Shown: piece after piece, positions 43,963 to 46,615 of the stretch | Layout: each line of letters opens with the position of its first letter | Position numbering within the stretch: position 1 is the first letter of the stretch | NCBI RefSeq assembly: GCF_018861735.1 | Contig: NZ_JAHLEB010000040.1 | Span: 1-46,615 of the forward strand | DNA from: Clostridium lacusfryxellense | GTDB taxonomy: Bacteria > Bacillota > Clostridia > Clostridiales > Clostridiaceae | DNA: 46,615 nt | Direction of reading: 5' to 3' | Made by a program: the position numbers and the translations under genes | Notes under the pieces: model-generated | Database searches by the model: none | Seen by the model: the letters and a program-made list of their open reading frames with translations, nothing else | Told to the model about the DNA's origin: nothing

Positions 43963-45400
43963 CCACCTTACTTACTGTGCGAAGTCTGCCTTTAATAGGT
44001 CTATCTTGTAACTCATTAAAAACCAACTCACCCTTATTATTTAATATTTCTACAAATGTAGATATATCGACTATATTGATGATTCCTATATCATCCTTAG
44101 TCATTCCATCAATACTGCAAAGTGTGCCTACGATGTCCATAGCTCGCATTTTTGTTTTTTTACCTGCGTTAATATGTAATTTCAAAATTTCTTTGTCTAG
44201 CTCCGCACCTTTTGATTCTTTAACAACAGGTCTGGTATTCATTTTATCTACAAATCCTTCTTTAGCACTACTTACTATTTTGGAATCTGGAATTTCTTTT
44301 AAAAGAATATCTTTACCGATATAGCGCTCTATGTCATCTAAAAATCTAGATTCATGTTGAGTTACAAAAGTAATTGCACGGCCCATTTTGCCAATGCGGC
44401 CAGTTCTTCCTATCCTATGAACATAACTTTCCTTATCATTTGGTATATCATAATTAATAACTAGGCTAATGTTATCTATGTCAATACCTCTAGCGGCAAC
44501 ATCTGTAGCTACCAGATATCTAAAGTAACCCTTTTTAAAATCATTCATCACTCTTAATCTATCAGGTTGTTCCATTCCACCATGGATTTTTTTGCAAGTA
44601 TAATCGAACCTTGAAAGTTGATTATAAACTGAATCTACCTTTAGCTTTGTATTACAAAAAATTATACAACTATCAGGATTTTCAACTGTTGTTATATCTT
44701 TTAAAAGATCTATTTTATCCAATTCGTGCACGTTATATCGTACTTGATATATATTGTCATCTGATTTATTTTGCTGCTCTATTTCAATATGGATTGGATT
44801 TTTCATGTAATTGTGGCATAAAGATTCTATATCTTTAGGCATTGTTGCTGACAATAACATAGTAAGTCGATCTTTATGTAAACTTCTTATTATTATTTCT
44901 ATCTGATCTATAAATCCCATATTAAGCATTTCATCGGCTTCATCTATTACAAGATACTTTATATTTGATGTATCAAATGTACCTTTATCTAAATGATCTA
45001 TTATTCGTCCAGGGGTACCAACTACTACATGTGTTTTTTGTTTAAGTTCTTTCTTTTGGTCATAGAAAGGGGACTGACCATAAAGTGCAGCTACCTTTAG
45101 TCTTTTAAATCTACCTATATTAAAAATATCCTCTTTGACTTGAATAGCAAGTTCTCTTGTTGGTGTAAGCACTAATGCTTGAGGCTTATTTTCTTCCCAA
45201 TCAACTAATTCGCAAATAGGAATGGCATAAGCAGCAGTTTTACCACTTCCAGTTTGTGACTTTACTACTACATCCTTTTGCGCCAACACTGCTGGTATAA
45301 CTTGTTTTTGAACTAAAGTGAAATCTTTAAAATTCAACAAATTAATTGCTTTTATTATCTCACTACTTAAATTATAATCGTTCTTATTTTCTTTTATCAT
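43955..45400 (-). CDS. dbpA: DEAD-box RNA helicase DbpA/YxiN-type
   Basis: A 481-residue RNA helicase. The motor has the Q motif [10 protein letters not shown], Walker [18 protein letters not shown] box [11 protein letters not shown], and HRIGRTGR. The C-terminal 75 residues ([29 protein letters not shown]) are the DbpA RNA-binding domain that recognises hairpin 92 of 23S rRNA, so it probably assists large-subunit assembly. ATG 45400 is preferred, because AGGAGA lies 7 bases upstream. Its 3' end falls within a long bidirectional terminator. Confidence 0.9.
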   Translation of the reverse strand: MIKENKNDYNLSSEIIKAINLLNFKDFTLVQKQVIPAVLAQKDVVVKSQTGSGKTAAYAIPICELVDWEENKPQALVLTPTRELAIQVKEDIFNIGRFKRLKVAALYGQSPFYDQKKELKQKTHVVVGTPGRIIDHLDKGTFDTSNIKYLVIDEADEMLNMGFIDQIEIIIRSLHKDRLTMLLSATMPKDIESLCHNYMKNPIHIEIEQQNKSDDNIYQVRYNVHELDKIDLLKDITTVENPDSCIIFCNTKLKVDSVYNQLSRFDYTCKKIHGGMEQPDRLRVMNDFKKGYFRYLVATDVAARGIDIDNISLVINYDIPNDKESYVHRIGRTGRIGKMGRAITFVTQHESRFLDDIERYIGKDILLKEIPDSKIVSSAKEGFVDKMNTRPVVKESKGAELDKEILKLHINAGKKTKMRAMDIVGTLCSIDGMTKDDIGIINIVDISTFVEILNNKGELVFNELQDRPIKGRLRTVSKVEL

Positions 45401-45592
45401 TTGACCATCTCCTAATAACACATACTAACTTTTTTATTATATCACATAGATGAATATGACATATACGAATATAAATATGGGTCTTAGTTATGACCAAGCT
45501 TATTAAAATATTGTAGGCTTGTTCGTAGTATAAAAGACAAATTATAAGGACACAATGTTAAAGCAACAATGCTTGAAGGGAGTGATTACCTT

Positions 45593-46366
45593 ATGATGTT
45601 CAATAAAGTAGAAATAAGTGGAGTAAATACTTCAAAACTACCAGTATTAAAAGAAAAGGAAATGAAAGAATTATTATATAGGATACAAAACGGAGAGCAC
45701 GAGTGTCGCGAAAAATTTATTGAAGGAAACTTAAAATTGGTTCTAAGTGTTTTGAGGAGGTTTAATAATCGAGGAGAAAACGTAGACGATTTATTTCAAG
45801 TAGGATGCATTGGGTTAATGAAATCCATTGATAATTTTGATTTAAGTCTAAATGTTAGGTTTTCAACATATGCGGTTCCTATGATTATCGGTGAAATAAG
45901 AAGATATTTAAGAGATAATAATTCAATAAGAGTAAGTAGATCTCTGCGTGATATTGCATATAGAGCATTACAAGTAAGAGATAGGCTAGTCAATGAGAAT
46001 AATAGAGAGCCTACTGTTGAGCAAATAGCTAAAGAACTAGAATTACCAAGGGAAGATGTAGTATTCGCACTAGATGCTATGCAAGAGCCTGTATCTTTAT
46101 TCCAACCGATTTATCATGATGGTGGAGATGAAGTTTACGTAATGGATCAGATAAGGGACACTAAAAACTTAGATGATAGTTGGCTTGAAAACATATCAAT
46201 TAAAGATGGAATGGACAAATTAAAAGATAGAGAAAAATTAATATTAAATTTAAGATTCTTCCAAGGAAGAACTCAAATGGAAGTAGCTGATGAAATAGGT
46301 ATATCACAAGCACAGGTATCTAGAGTAGAAAAGAATGCATTAAAACACATGAAAAAGTATGTTTAA
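45593..46366 (+). CDS. sigG: Sporulation sigma factor SigG, copy 2
   Basis: A 257-residue sigma factor nearly identical to copy 1 at 4919-5692. The segment from NNRGENVDD through LVNENN, which covers region 2 and the start of region 3, is unchanged. The 27 differing residues lie mainly in the N-terminal 60 and C-terminal half. I start at ATG 45593, matching copy 1, with GAAGGGAG upstream. The codons of the two genes differ at many silent positions, so both have been under selection rather than copied very recently. It faces the opposite way to copy 1. Confidence 0.88.
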   Translation: MMFNKVEISGVNTSKLPVLKEKEMKELLYRIQNGEHECREKFIEGNLKLVLSVLRRFNNRGENVDDLFQVGCIGLMKSIDNFDLSLNVRFSTYAVPMIIGEIRRYLRDNNSIRVSRSLRDIAYRALQVRDRLVNENNREPTVEQIAKELELPREDVVFALDAMQEPVSLFQPIYHDGGDEVYVMDQIRDTKNLDDSWLENISIKDGMDKLKDREKLILNLRFFQGRTQMEVADEIGISQAQVSRVEKNALKHMKKYV

Positions 46367-46422
46367 GGGCCCCCTAGTGGGCAATGTCATTAAGTTAACC
46401 ATCTTGTGACAAATAGAATTAT

Positions 46423-46460
46423 AGCCAATTGAAAGTATGTATGCTTTTAATTGGCCTTTT
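46423..46460 (+). terminator. Terminator downstream of the second sigG gene
   Basis: GCCAATTGAAAG pairs with CTTTTAATTGGC (one G-U pair) around nine bases and is followed by CTTTTTCTTTT. Confidence 0.88.
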
Positions 46461-46615
46461 TCTTTTACAACTATTATTTTTGGGCATGCAAATAAGACAG
46501 AGATATTTCTCCGTCAAAAAATATTTTTATTAGTGATTCTTTATGCTACTCTATATAAGAAGCTAACTGACGATTTGGTTCTGACTTTGCGAGGGTCTCT
46601 TCTTCCATTTCGTAT

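Noticed and set aside
46546-46615. Minus-strand open frame at the right edge (EMEEETLAKSEPNRQLASYIE and stop), possibly the end of a gene outside the window
   Set aside because: Only about 22 codons are inside the window and no family can be recognised, so it is not called as a feature.
1-46615. CRISPR array, transposase or tRNA genes
   Set aside because: No regularly spaced direct repeats, transposase motifs or cloverleaf sequences were seen on either strand by eye; a dedicated search would be needed to exclude them fully.

Overview
The window comes from a low-GC, endospore-forming anaerobe of the class Clostridia, most like Clostridium sensu stricto. The evidence is AT-rich DNA, AGGAGG-type ribosome binding sites, a full set of late sporulation regulators (sigma-K, two sigma-G copies and a Spo0A-like protein), FeoAB iron uptake, and clostridial-style cobalamin and cyclic-di-GMP riboswitches. 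No rRNA, tRNA, CRISPR array or insertion sequence was seen.

Layout. 0-8.7 kb: a methyltransferase, a LysR regulator divergent from a two-gene chromate-type transporter, sigma-K, a CPBP protease, the first sigma-G gene, small or unrecognised membrane and Ser-rich proteins, a DUF441 protein, and a metallophosphoesterase with a phage baseplate-like N-terminus. 8.8-12.6 kb: a cobalamin riboswitch ahead of cobU-btuF-btuC-btuD, for corrinoid salvage and uptake. 12.9-14.6 kb: lrgAB and an unrecognised gene. 14.9-18.1 kb: a CUT1-type sugar ABC importer without its ATPase. 18.3-20.3 kb: a cyclic-di-GMP-I riboswitch leading into a secreted FN3 plus ice-binding-like (DUF3494) protein. 20.4-21.3 kb: two small proteins of unknown role, one Pro/Gly-rich. 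21.5-26.3 kb: a 1300-residue SF1 helicase with a C-terminal VSR-like nuclease, coupled to an alpha/beta hydrolase. 26.4-32.1 kb: a five-gene Dpp/Opp peptide importer. 32.1-34.3 kb: a cation/proton antiporter and a pentapeptide-repeat protein.

The stretch from 34.6 to 43.9 kb is different. It holds a Spo0A-like gene whose last codons are replaced, a DUF2207 gene whose middle 432 bp lies inverted next to its own N-terminus, and remnants of a MocR-like regulator, an SRPBCC protein, a carboxymuconolactone decarboxylase, a phosphopantetheinyl transferase and a FecCD/FecE iron-chelate importer. Intact genes lie among them: bcp peroxiredoxin, DUF2975 plus an Xre regulator, feoA-feoB with its Cys-rich partner, and chorismate mutase/DAHP synthase. 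An excellent Fur box with no gene behind it, followed about 120 bp later by a terminator, may mark an iron-regulated small RNA. The window closes with a DbpA-type RNA helicase and a second, opposite-facing sigma-G gene.

Reading the parts together, the region combines sporulation control, cofactor, peptide and sugar import, and iron acquisition. Iron-chelate uptake appears to have decayed while ferrous uptake by Feo is kept. The observations most worth following are the truncated Spo0A-like paralogue with its 0A box, the inverted DUF2207 segment, the orphan Fur box, the riboswitch-controlled ice-binding-like protein, and the paired sigma-G genes.
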